Positions 44,027 to 55,585 of a stretch of 64,000 nt of DNA are shown here, piece after piece (the first letter of the stretch is position 1; each line of letters starts with the position of its first letter). The notes below the pieces were generated by a model. That model saw only the letters and a list, made by a program, of their open reading frames with translations, was not told the DNA's origin and did not search any database. Origin of the DNA: Ipomoea triloba (Eukaryota > Streptophyta > Magnoliopsida > Solanales > Convolvulaceae). The DNA lies in NCBI RefSeq assembly GCF_003576645.1, contig NC_044922.1:19076854-19140853 (forward strand), written 5' to 3'. The position numbers and the translations under genes are program-made.

Positions 44027-45674
44027 ATTTTGGAAAGAATATGATTGTTGAAAACCATAAAACCCAAGCCCATATTTTACGGGGTGAAATGAAACTTACT
44101 TAGCTTATGCTAATTTTGGGATATACACGCCTTTGTCTTTATGTTTAAATGATTTTGTGAAAATGTGAGTACACGTCTTATGAAATTATTTGATGAGAAT
44201 ACATATTGTTTGTTCTTGTGATTGTTAGTGAAATTATTAGATTTATAGAGATTATGGTAAGTAATGAGATTATGATGTTGAAGAGACTTGGTGGTGAAAT
44301 TATTGGCATCTGGATTCTGAAAGGGAAAATATTGGTATGTGAATATTATGAATATGAAGGTTATAGACATAAGATATGACATTGAATAAGTAATTTTGAG
44401 TTATGGATGCAAGATATGATATTTTGAAGGACATGGTTATTTATATATTTTGTCCCGAAGAGTGGTGATACTTGGAGGTTTTGAACTATCATTTATGACT
44501 ATTATTATTATGATTATGATTATGATGATGAGAGTTGAGATCTCTCTATTTGGTTTTGACCACCGGTTCATGGAATCGTCTGGTTGGTTTGGATTTGATT
44601 TTGATTTGGTTTTGGCCACCGGTTCGTGGATTCGTCCGGTTGGTTCGGTATTGGTTTGGAAGTTGAAACTTTCCATTTGGATCCATTCCTCCTNGATTAT
44701 GATGATGAGAGTTGAGATCTCTCTATTTGGTTTTGACCACCGGTTCATGGAATCGTCTGGTTGGTTTGGATTTGATTTTGATTTGGTTTTGGCCACCGGT
44801 TCGTGGATTCGTCCGGTTGGTTCGGTATTGGTTTGGAAGTTGAAACTTTCCATTTGGATCCATTCCTCCTTGATATTTTATATAATACCTATTTTTGGGT
44901 ATATGAAAAGTTTAATCAATTATTTGAAGAATTATCTTTGGTGGTTATTGTGAGAGTTTGGGTACTCTCTATTTGGTGGTTATTTTGAGAGATGGAGATT
45001 ATCTCTTTGGTATTTATTTTGAGATATTGGAATTATCTCTTTGATAATTATTTTGAGATATTGGAGTTATTCCTTTGGTATTTATTTTGAGAGTTGGAAA
45101 TCTCTCTATTGGTGAATAAGTTTTGGTTTAAAGGAATTTTGAGTAGTGATGATATTATGATATATATTGAGGAAATTGTTATATGGAAAAGTTAAGATAA
45201 AGATATTATTATGATATGTATTGAGAAAATTGTTATATGGAAATATTGATATAAAGATTGTATATGTTGAATCTTGAGAAAATAGTTGTTGAACGATTTT
45301 GGATTATGAAATAGGCCATGACCTTATCTCCTGGGAATTTTATAGATATTTTTGGTATGCATTTTTATACATATTTGACTGTGTATGATTTCCTCAAGAT
45401 ATACTTCCAATGGATTAAAGGTGAGTTATATTGTTGAGATTTAAAATGCCATGTTAAGGGGTTGAAATTTATTATGTGGAAATTTATGTGCCCCAAAGTA
45501 ATATCAAAAGCTATTCGAACCTTGGGAAGCTTAGGGTATGAAATGTTGGAAATAAGAAAGTATTACAGCCTAACCTGATAATTTTGGAGATAAGAATTAA
45601 GTGATGATCTACTTTGAATCCATGGATAACAAGAAGGAAGTTTCGGGGACGAAACTATTTTAAGGGGGGAAGAC
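44025..45674 (+). mobile_element. 3' interior of a chromovirus-like Ty3 element
   Basis: The segment ends TTTCGGGGACGAAAC, then TTTTAAGGGGGGAAGAC directly before the LTR. This is a typical polypurine end and FRGRNYFKGG-like read of Tekay/Del-type elements. Most of the rest is non-coding, with imperfect 35-40 bp repeats (44940-45115, TTTGGTATTTATTTTGAGA). The left limit is uncertain and no pol is present in the window. Confidence 0.55.
44518..44870. repeat. Identical 176-bp repeat joined by a single N
   Basis: 44518-44693 and 44695-44870 are identical as read, with the only ambiguous base of the window (N, 44694) exactly between them. This is most simply an assembly gap-closing error. Confidence 0.9.
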
Positions 45675-48401
45675 TGTAACCCCCCGTATATTCCGATAAG
45701 TTTAGGGTTCGAAAAATATTTCTTTTTAGGCTATAATATTTATGAGATGATCTCTCGGTACTTCAGAAGGATTTTTACAAGTGCGACTAGTTATTAATAA
45801 GCTGTGATCTACGTACCGGTCATGAACCGAAAAAAAATTTTAAGGACGTATATACAGTTCGAATTTCCCTAGGAAATGGATTATTAAGCATGATACGATT
45901 AAACGTGAACTCCCTACTCAGTTCAATGGAAATTAGACGAACTGTAAGAGTGAAGTTTATTACGAACCTTCGTACCTGTATTTCGCGAGATACCAGAGAA
46001 TTCCCGATTTTCGTGGTTAATGACGGGATTATTTTTAGAATAATTTTGGTGTTAGAATTTTCCCGAATTAAGTTATAATCCTCCGAACTTTTATCTGATT
46101 TACTCCCTAACTGGCAAAGGAGCCTTATTCTACAAGGCACACCATGGGGTTGTGACAAGTGGCATCATTATTTACCACATGGTAATAAATAATTAATTAA
46201 ATGGGAAGAGTATGGGATAAGTTAAGCCATGTTTACACTCCAAGTCTTCCTCATCTCTCCCACACTCATTTTTCGAAAATGGAGAAGGAAAAAGAGAAGG
46301 AAAAAAATATCATCTTCTCTTTGAGATCCAAGAACTCCATAGCTTTTCTTCAATACAAGTGCTTCCATAATAGGTAAAACTTTGGTTTTATTCGGTTAAT
46401 ATGGCTAGAATCCTTCCTAGAACTTAAGTTTAAGCTAAGGGTTCATGAAAATGTTGTTATTATGGTGATTTTGTTTAGGATCTTCGGTGAAAATTTTGGA
46501 GGAGAAGGTCACCATCTTTCTACGGTCTTAAAAATCTACTTGGGAGGTAAGGAATCCCTTAAATTGGTTTAGTCACTTGAAGGTGTTCAAATGCTAGTAA
46601 ATTATGGGACTAGGATTTTTATTTAAACATTACGTGTTAAGTTTATGGATCTACAAGTTAGCTCAAGAAACTACACTTTGGATTTTTGGTAATTTTTATA
46701 TGCATGTTCATAGTTACTTTATGCATGTATATGTTGTGTTTATGTCCATATAGGCTTATGCTTGTGAAAATGGTGGAAAATCGGGACGTTACAACCCCGT
46801 TCTCGCGGCCCGAAGTGGGCAGAATCGGATGGACGCGGCAGTGGACGCGCGTCCACCGCGCGTCCACCGCGGAAGAAGGCTTCGGCGTCATGGCCGAAAG
46901 GCCGGACGCAACCACGGACGCGCATCCGCTGCGCGTCCGTGGCGTCCAGATTTCGGCGACAAATGCCGAACCAGCGGACGCGGCTCGGACGCACGCGTCC
47001 GCCGTGCGTCCGCTGCTGTGGGCAATCGCGAGTCCGCGCGTCGCGGACTCGTTTTCGACCGAACTTTTCCCCGATGTTTTTGCTCCCGAGTGTTATGGTG
47101 TTTGGAAGGCCTACGGGCAACCGAGTCAATTTTTGAAAGCTCAAATATTATTTTTGTAAATTATGTTCATTAACTTGGGGAAAATTTGTGTTTTTAAGAA
47201 ATAAATGTGACTCTTGTCACTTGGATTTTCATGGTGAAAAATCATTAACAAGTATGTGTATTTTGGAAACACATTTGGATAAGTATGATCGTGTGAGTCA
47301 TCACACGAATATACTAATTAAACCCAAAGATGTAAGAATGTTTGAAAACCTTAGTTTCTAGATAATGTTGTTGAGACATTGACTTCTTGGGAGGCTTGTG
47401 AGCCGGGGCCTGGAAGTTAGTGAAATGTTTGACTTTGTGGGAGGCCTGCGGGAGCCGTGGCCCCAAAGTTATTGAAGTGTTTGACTTTACAGGAGGCCTG
47501 CGGGAGCCGTGGCCCGAAAGTTATCGAAATGTTTGACTTCTTGGGAGGCTTGTGAGCCGGGGCCCGGAAGTTAGTGAGATGTTTGACTTTGCGGGAGGCT
47601 TGTGAGCCAGGGCCCCAAAGTTATTGAGATGTTTGACTTCGCGGGAGGCTTGTGAGCCGGGGCCCCGAAGTTATTGAGATGTTTGACTTGCGGGAGGCAT
47701 GAGTGCCGCGGCCCGAGGTTCTTGAAAACATTCTAAGATTACCATACACTTATCCAGGGGGAAACTAAGTAATTTTTACTAACTATGAAAAATCTAGTTA
47801 CTCCGTAACTAGATCGCAGAATAAAATGTCACGAATTTTTGAACAGTAAAGTGCGTGTTGTCGAACTCCCTATTTTGAGTTAAATGATGGAAATTCTCGG
47901 AAATGAAAAGTATTATATGTTGATTTAACTCGTATACTCTGCTATACTTTCTTTTATTGATAATATGGTTACAGGTAGATTTTCAACTTATGGGAAAAGC
48001 TACAATTTTCTGAGTATTATGTTGTTTTGAAACCTTTGTTTACTTTCGAGTGACAATGGATTTCCTTACTTAGCCGTCGCGCTAACCACACTTCGATGTG
48101 TTTACAGATGTTGTCTAGTATGGGCTCCTGAAGCCCGATGAGCTCTGAATAGGATGGAAGTCGAGGTTGAGGACTACCCTATCCTAGAATAGAGACCCTG
48201 GAAGAATTATTTCCATACGTACATACTTGTATGTTGACATGGTTATTTGAGGTTGTAAGTTTAACCTTAGCGTTTGGGTATAGGAGAGATACCTAAGCGT
48301 GGCGGTAACACCCAGTTTTCTGCTGGTTAGACGCTTCCGCAATGTATTGTATTATTAGGGATTTTGTAATAAATCCAAGTTGTGAAAATTGGGGTGTTAC
48401 A
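45675..48401 (+). repeat. LTR of chromovirus-like element, 2727 bp
   Basis: It starts TGTAACCCCCCG and ends GGGGTGTTACA, an inverted TGTAAC...GTTACA pair, right after a polypurine tract. The first 400 bases match the minus strand of 60426-60040 closely. The middle has a GC-rich part with GGACGCGCGTCC palindromes (46800-47060) and a 48-bp-type tandem array (47376-47725). ORFs there are composition artefacts. No second LTR is in the window. Confidence 0.85.
47376..47725. repeat. Minisatellite inside LTR, about seven 47-52 bp units
   Basis: Units carry GTTTGACTT, GGGAGGCTTGTGAGCC or GGGAGGCCTGCGGGAGCC, and AAGTTATTGAGAT. This is the same family as the array at 58031-58464 read on the other strand. 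Confidence 0.9.
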
Positions 48402-48420
48402 CCTTGTTTGCAGAGCAGAA

Positions 48421-51400
48421 ATGAAGAAGACAACAGCAACACAGAAAAAAACCAAAGAAGTCGATACAGCAACAGAAATGCCAGAGCAGCCAAAAACAAG
48501 GGGTACTAAAGCTGGTGTTAAGCGCAAGGCTCAAAAACAAGACCTCCCAAAGCACCCAAAAACAAAAAAATAAAAAACAACTCCAGAAAAGTCATTGGTT
48601 ACTGACCTTGAATACCTGCAAACAAGGATGTCACCAAAGCACTTTAGGGAACTCTTATCTTCACTAAACCCTGCACAGCAACAGGCAGTTCAGGACATCG
48701 GTTTTGGATCAATGCTAACAATGACCATTTTTTATTGGGACAGTAGGTTAACAAGATACCTAGTCCAGAAGTTTGATCCCTATAAATGCTCATTAGATTT
48801 ACAGGGTGATCAAATGAGGATTTCTGCTAATGATGTCTATAGCACACTGGAGCTCCCAAATGGACAAGACCCTGTCATAGAAGCTACTTCAGAAACTGAA
48901 CTAGCAGAGTACGTTAATCTTCTGACTGAATGGAGGCACAGATGGGAAATAACAAAAGGTTCACCACTCACAGGACGCATGCCAGCGAAGATGATTGAAA
49001 GAGGAGACAGTGGAGATTGGTTCAAGCGGGATTTTGTTATCCTGTTGGTGTCCAGCATACTCAAAGGGAACCAGAGCAGGAATGCAGCGTACAAGGTCCT
49101 GTACTCGCTGGCTGATGTTTCAAAAATTAAAGACTTGAACTGGTGCGAGTACACTTTCAAGTCTTTGATTGACTTTGTTGAATCTTGGAAAAAGAAGCCG
49201 AATGCATTCTTCTGTGGCCCTGCACTGTTTCTGATGGTAATAATTTAAACCATATATTTATAATATTTCTCTTATTGTCCTACATACTAGAACAATTAAA
49301 TTTAACTTGTACTAACTAATATTCTTATTGTTTCAAACACAGTTGACATACCTTGACCGTTTGGAATTCAAAGGGAAAAAGATACAAAGGATAACTTCTG
49401 CAATAACATCGTGGACTGAAGAGAAAGTAAAGGAAAGGATAAAGTCAGAGGTATTATCTGGACAATTTGGAAGGGGAAAGGTAATCCCACGATTTGAACG
49501 GAAAGAAGAACATGTACATGAGAGGATTGATGAGAATGTCCAAGATGAATTGTCTGATGAGTCTTTAAAGAAGGTCACTTCTGTCTTGAGGAAGATGGCT
49601 GACACAGTGGTTGAATTTGCTGAGGTAATGGCTGAGATTGGCAACACCAGGACTGGAGGTGGAATAATCAAGAGAATATTTGAAAATATTGCTGAAATGA
49701 TCAACGGTGTGTCCTGTTCTCAACCTCCCCAGCAACAAGGTCTGCTAGATGATGATGACATCTTCAATCAACCGAGCTTTCTTGATGCAGTCAGTGCTCT
49801 TGAGCAAGCATTCTTACAGACAAGGAAAAATTACCCAGCTCAGCCAACACAGCCTACAACTTCACAATCACAACAACACATTCAAACACCATCTTTTGAC
49901 CTTGGAGTGCCCTCTCCTCAACCTGCTGCAATGGAACAACCCCAAGATAAGTTTGATTCTAATGAACTACGAAATATCGCAAGAGATCTTGAAGAAGATA
50001 GTGAGAATACCATTTCTGATGAACAACAGTTGGACACAACCCCAGCAGACAACACAATGAAAGAATTCTTTGATAGGTATGCTCAATCCTTTTATATATA
50101 CACTAATTTTAACACATACTATTTACATGATATCAAAATGAAATTATAGTCTAACTTAAAGGATAGTGTAGTGTTCATGAAAAGACAGTGAAGTGTCTAT
50201 AAAATGTAACTAAACAGCATGTCTAACATATTTATTCTATGTTGACAATTGAACATATAATTGAATAGAAATGATAGTGAGGTCATTATGAAAAGTAACT
50301 GCAGTGTATGTTAACTGAAATTGACCAGCATGCCTACTCTATGTTGTATGAGATCTGATAGGAACTATAGTTGTAATAAACAGATAGTGAAGTGTTTGTG
50401 AAAAGAAACTGCAGTGTATATAAACTGAAACTGACTAGCATGCCTACTCTATGTTGTATGAGACCTAATAAGAACTATATTTTTAATAAACTGATACTGA
50501 AATGTTTGTGAAAAGAAACTGCAGTGTGTATCAACTGAAACTGAACAGCATGCCTACTCTATGTTGTATGAGATCTGATAGGAACTATAGTTGTAATAAT
50601 CTATGTTGTATGAGATCTGATAGGAACTATAGTTGTAATAAACAGATAGTGAAGTGTTTGTATAGGAACTATAGTTGTAATAAACAGATAGTGAAGTGTT
50701 TGTCAAAAGAAACTAGTTGTAATAAACAGATAGTGAAGTGTTTGTCAAAAGAAACTACAGTGTATATAAACTGAAACTGAACAACATGCCTACTCTATGT
50801 TGCATGAGATCTGATAGGAAATATAATTGTAATAAACAGATACTGAAGTGTTTGTGAAAAGAAACTGCAGTGTATATAAACTGAAACTTAACAGCATGCC
50901 TACTCTATGTTGTATGTGATCTAATAGGAAATATAGTTGTAATAAACAGATACTGAAGTGTTTGTGAAAAGAAACTATAGTGTATATAAACTGAAACTGA
51001 CCAGCATGACTCACAGATTATATATTTGAACAATTAAACTGCAGTTTGATTGCTGCACCTGATGATGATGACCACTCTGAGCAAGTAGTGGCTGAAAGGA
51101 CCCGAAGATTAAAAAATCTACCAATGAATCTGAGATCACCTTTTTGGACAAAGAACGATGAAATATTGAAGAAAGTCAGACCAAAAGAAAAGCTGATATC
51201 TGATTATGCCTTCCTTGACCCAACAAAAGAACGGCCTTTGAAGTATGAAAGACACTCATCTTATATTATTATCTCCATATTTTTGCCTAACTAACTTAAA
51301 TATCTATACATGCTCTTTTTGCAGTGAACAACTGTTTGAGTATGCTGGATATTACTTGAATAGAGAAACATTCCAGTCTATGAGAGCTGGAGAGCTAGAA

Positions 51401-52623
51401 AGTGTTATTGTAGATGTTTGGTGTCTACGACTAAACCAGCTGGATCTCAACAGACGGGTTGATAAGCCCAAGCGAATATTCTTCTCAACCCAGGCTTTTG
51501 TAAGCAACAACACTTTTTTACGTTATGCCTGATTTTTTTAATTAACATCCTATAACATAAAATAAATTTTTACAGCTCCAACTAGACAGCCCCACAAATT
51601 GGGAAATGGGTGAAAATACAGAACAAAGCTCCTACCAGACAGACTTTGAGCAGTGCTTAGACACTGAAATAAACAACGTCGGGAAGTTGGACATAAGTGA
51701 TGCTCAGCTGGTAAATAATGCCCTATGCAAAAAAAAATATTGTACTTAGAATTAAACAAACTACTAACATTTTATTAATTGTTAACAGATATTCTTTGGC
51801 ATATTCTGGCATCATCACTTCTACATAATGTGCTACAATTTCACAACGTCAATGCTTAAAATCATTGACAACAGGCCCCTTCCAAAAGGAATGAGAATTC
51901 AACAAAAGTATGCTGACAGTCCAAAAGTACTGGTAAGTATTCTAATTACTTATTCCATTCAAAAAATACTTTAGTTTAATTTGATAAAGTGACATATAGT
52001 CTTATATGTGGTTCATTATGAAAACTGTGTAAAAAGAAAATATATTATTCATCAACTGATACTATTGTATATGCAAAAAGAAACTATAATGTATTCGAAA
52101 AGAAACTGTAGTGTATGGTAAAGGAAACTGATATATATTCAAAATAATTCAAACTGACACTCTAATTATGAATATATGATGCATATCTAACTACTTTTAA
52201 TTTGCAGAGCACTGCATTTTCGGAGTATTTGATGAAAATATGACATACCAGTCTAGCTGAGAGGATAACGAAACTGCCCGTGGAGCTGGTAAAAATGAAT
52301 TGGAGAATAACTGATAACAGGATTGATTGTGGATTGTATTGCATGCGCCACATGGAGACCTATATGGGCAATCCACAATTGAAATGTGGTTTTACTCTGA
52401 AAAACCCAAATGTAAGTTTACATAAAACTTTAATCATTTATACTGCTCATTCAATTATAAAAATTTAAATAACAAACAATTAACACTAATGCAGGACCCA
52501 TATTTGGCATCACTACAAGCATTGTACACATCAAGGATCATCATGATGCCCGTGAATGTTCACAAAGCAAATGTCATAAGGAATGCCGAAGAACACTTTA
52601 TTGGAAAAAGGCTCTTACAGTGA
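48421..52623 (+). pseudogene. Ulp1-type (C48) cysteine protease gene, eight exons, transposon-type
   Basis: Exons: 48421-49236, 49343-50076, 51045-51242, 51325-51499, 51576-51710, 51789-51932, 52208-52411, 52495-52623. All introns are GT-AG and the phases join. The N-terminal part (DLEYLQTRMSPKHFRELL..) is typical of Ulp1-domain proteins carried by plant Mutator-like transposons. A Gln-rich linker follows, and the C-terminal protease has its likely triad: His in FWHHHFYIMCYNF, Asp in IIDNRP and Cys in RIDCGLYCMRHMETYMG. Such enzymes cleave SUMO-like proteins. Premature stops lie at 48571 (TAA, in the Lys-rich start) and 52241 (TGA, exon 7, before the Cys). The LTR ends 20 bases before the first ATG, at a splice-acceptor-like TTTGCAG, so a 5' exon was probably cut off. 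Non-functional as read. Confidence 0.82.
50150..51040 (+). repeat. Minisatellite filling intron 2 of the Ulp1-like gene
   Basis: Units of about 120 bases carry GAAACTGCAGTGTATATAAA, ACTGAAACTGAACAGCATG, CCTACTCTATGTTGTATGAG and AACAGATAGTGAAGTG, with shortened units at 50580-50770. Some units give long ORFs by chance. Confidence 0.88.
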
Positions 52624-53830
52624 CTTTGAATTTGAATGTAAGGATAAATGCACCACCCGACAATGTTTTATTCTGTTTGATTGTGAAGCCAAGGTAGCTT
52701 TAGACTACGTTTATTATGCAGGTTTTAATCATCATAGTTTTTGCTAAAAATACTTTTATATTTTTGACTTATCATGTTAATATATAATCAATGGAATATT
52801 ATTCCTGAAATACTACATTTCCATTCACAAAATACTTTAGTTTAATTTCATAAAGTGTCAAATATTCTTATATGTGATTCATCAACTGAAACTATATTAT
52901 ATGCACTAAGAAACTGGAATGTATTCGAAAAGAAACTTGTAGTGTTTGATAAAGGAAACTGATATATATTCAAAACAAAAACTGTAGTATTCATGAAAAG
53001 GAACTACAGTGTCCGTGAAAGGAAAGTGTAGTGTTTACCAACGGATACTGTCAAATGTTAAAAAGAAATCACGTGTATCATTCAAAAAACTGTATAGTAC
53101 TTGAAATGATACTAATCTTTCAAAACGATGAAATCACATGGTTTATAAAAATCGAACTAGCTGTATGAAAACACATGAATCGTCAAAATATTCTGTTGTA
53201 TTTTCAAAATGAAACTAAAGGTCTGTCTAAAAGAAACTAGTGGTTTGTCTAAATGAAACTGTTGGTTTGTCAAAGAGAAACTGTATGTTTGTAAAAATAT
53301 AACAGTTTAGATGATGTCATGTTATGCCCTAAAAATTATTAAATGAAAATATAGATTAATTCAAAAGATACTGTATTGTTTTGGGAAAGAACCTACATTG
53401 TTCATAAAATGAATTTGACAAAGTAGAACTATAGTGTTTGCAATAAGAAACTGTAATGTAATTTAAAAGAAACTACAGTGTTTGGTAAAGGAAAGTGCTG
53501 TATTTTCAAAAAGAAACTATATTATTTTTAAGTATATTGTTTCTCCATAATTCCTAAAAATCTTAAATGAAACTATAGAGTAACTGAAATGATAATGTAG
53601 TGTTCATGAACTGAAACTGAAGGGTTTATTAACTAGAACTGACAATGTGGTGTCAAATATTCCACTGAAATTCCATTTGAAATTACAGCTAAATGAAAAC
53701 GAAACTGTAGTGTTTTTTAAAAGAAACTGCAGTGTTTGGTAAAAGAAAGTGTTGTATGTTAAAAAAGAAACTATATTTTTTTTAAGTATATTGTTTCTCC
53801 ATAAGGCCTAAAAATCTTTTAGACATATGT
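52624..53830 (+). repeat. Degenerate GAAACTGTAGTGTTT repeat field downstream of Ulp1-like gene
   Basis: AAAAGAAACTGTAGTGT-type phrases recur every 20-60 bases to about 53800. The words are the same as in intron 2, the intron at 51970-52190 and the field at 6430-6930. No gene. Confidence 0.75.
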
Positions 53831-53944
53831 TTTTTTAGAAAATAAAAATCGACAGCTTAACAAGAAAAATAAAAAGAAAGATAACAATGACGCTAAAAGT
53901 CATTAGTTTAAAAAATATATCGACGGCTTAACAAAAAAAAAATA

Positions 53945-54202
53945 CTTCCTCTATCCCATTTTACCTGTCCTATTTACTATTCATTGGTCAAACCAACTAT
54001 TTTCATTACTTATTTTCTTTAGTAATTTTTTATTATTTTTAAATTTATTTTTTTTTGTATTTAATAGTACTTTTAATGTAGTTTCTAAATATATAAATTT
54101 TATATATTAATGCTAAACTTAATATTATGAAAAATTGAATTAAAAATAACTTCAATCAAGCGTCATTAAATGAACCAGACAACCAAAATGGGACGGAGGT
54201 AG
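53945..54202. mobile_element. Stowaway MITE
   Basis: The ends CTTCCTCTATCCCATTTT and AAATGGGACGGAGGTAG are inverted repeats of the Stowaway type (CTCCCTCCGTCCC), flanked by TA target duplications (53943-53944, 54203-54204). 258 bp, non-coding, mobilised in trans by a mariner-type transposase. Confidence 0.92.
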
Positions 54203-54204
54203 TA

Positions 54205-54365
54205 ATAATAATAAAGAAGCATAACAGTACAGTTAACGTCATTTCATCTAGGAACCGACATTAAATGTCATTATTTTAAAAAATAAATAAATAACATATA
54301 ACGTCGGTTATTTTAAATAACTGATGTTATATGTTTTTTTTTTTTAACAATTGAAGATATGACAT
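54205..54365. mobile_element. CACTA-type subterminal fragment
   Basis: AACGTCGGTTATTTTAAATAAC and neighbouring words match the subterminal repeats of the element starting at 63388. No terminus is seen here, so it is a remnant into which, or next to which, the Stowaway inserted. Confidence 0.45.
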
Positions 54366-54469
54366 CGATTATTGTACTACATCCGCATATTTTTAAATCT
54401 AGATCTACCCATTTTTCTTCATCTTCATCTTAGTGTTTAGGAAATTGCAATTTGCGTATGTTAAGTGGA

Positions 54470-55020
54470 TGGTGTTATGGTAATTTTAGTATCTATATTA
54501 CGTTGTGGTGCGTTTTAGTACATGGTGTGGTGCATTTTATTACGTATGTTCGTACATTTAACTGTGTTATAGAATGGTGTATTTTAATCCGTCCTCTGGT
54601 GCATTTTCGTACGTAGAATGGTGTGTAATTGTGTTGTGAAATGGTGTATTTTAATCTGTCCTCTGGTGCATTTGAATACGTAGAATGTTGTGTATTTTAA
54701 CACATATTTTCTAATAAGTGCAATAGTGCATGTTTATAATTTGGGATGATTATTTTCAATAAGTGGAATTGTGCATTTTAACACACGTTGTGGTTCATTT
54801 TAATACGTAAAATGGTGCATATTTTAGCACATGTTTTCTAAAATGTGTACTAGTGCATGTTTATAATATGACATGAGGCACGTTGTGGTGCATTTTAATA
54901 CGTAGAATGATGCATTTTTTTAAGTGAATATTTACATTTGGTTATAGTGTGGAATCGTGTGTTTAATTTAATATGTCCTCTAATGCATTTTAGTACGTAG
55001 AATGATGTGTATTTTAACAC
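54470..55020. repeat. Degenerate repeat field, TGGTGCATTTTAATACGTAGAATG units
   Basis: About 10 imperfect units of roughly 40-60 bases with GTGGTGCATTTTAGTACGTA, AATGGTGTGTATTTTAACAC and CTCTGGTGCATTT. No gene. Bases 55021-55585 hold no further feature apart from the 5' flank of the next pseudogene. Confidence 0.65.
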
Positions 55021-55585
55021 ATATATATTGAGCGTTGATTTGCTAACTTGCTGTAATCGAATGGTTGCAAAATAGAAGTGCAGCAAACCTCTCCCAACTC
55101 AAACGAATCCCCTCTTGCCGTTCGACGCTCACTGCCTCTTTCCATTTTGCGATTCCGATCACAAGCTTATCTCAAAACCAATCTGCTGTGTATGTATACA
55201 TACTTCCGCCTAACTTCATACTATGATATACTGAATTCTTAGAATCTTTATGGATTAATGTTCAATAGATGTTCATCATGCTATTGAAATTGAACAAAAT
55301 GATTTTGACATGTGATTTATTTGTGTTTTCTTCTCTCAATTGTTACCCTGGTCTAAAAATTAATTATTATGTCTATGCACCTAATGTACATAATTTATTA
55401 TTTTAGATCAGGATGCACAATGCAAGATAAATTTTGGTCCATGATATAATTTGCCTCGGGTGTACTCATCCTTTTGTCTTGCAATTTAATTGCTATCACC
55501 GTATCACCAAGTACACTCATTTTAGGATTTTGTTTTAATTTTAGATTATTTGTTCTTTAATTTGCATATGTTAAAGTTTTGTAAA

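Noticed and set aside
43661..44103. Plus-strand ORFs of 62-127 codons
   Set aside because: They are antisense to the FBD terminal exon and run through TA repeats.
44437..44953. ORFs containing X on both strands
   Set aside because: They are produced by the duplicated segment around the N and are probably an assembly artefact.
46686..47173. Overlapping ORFs of 114-157 codons on both strands
   Set aside because: They arise from GC-rich palindromic LTR sequence that lacks stop codons in several frames at once.
50502..50774. Cys-rich repeated ORF (90 codons) that looks like a small secreted peptide
   Set aside because: It is a direct read of the intron minisatellite; it has no signal peptide and the repeats are present on both sides outside the ORF.
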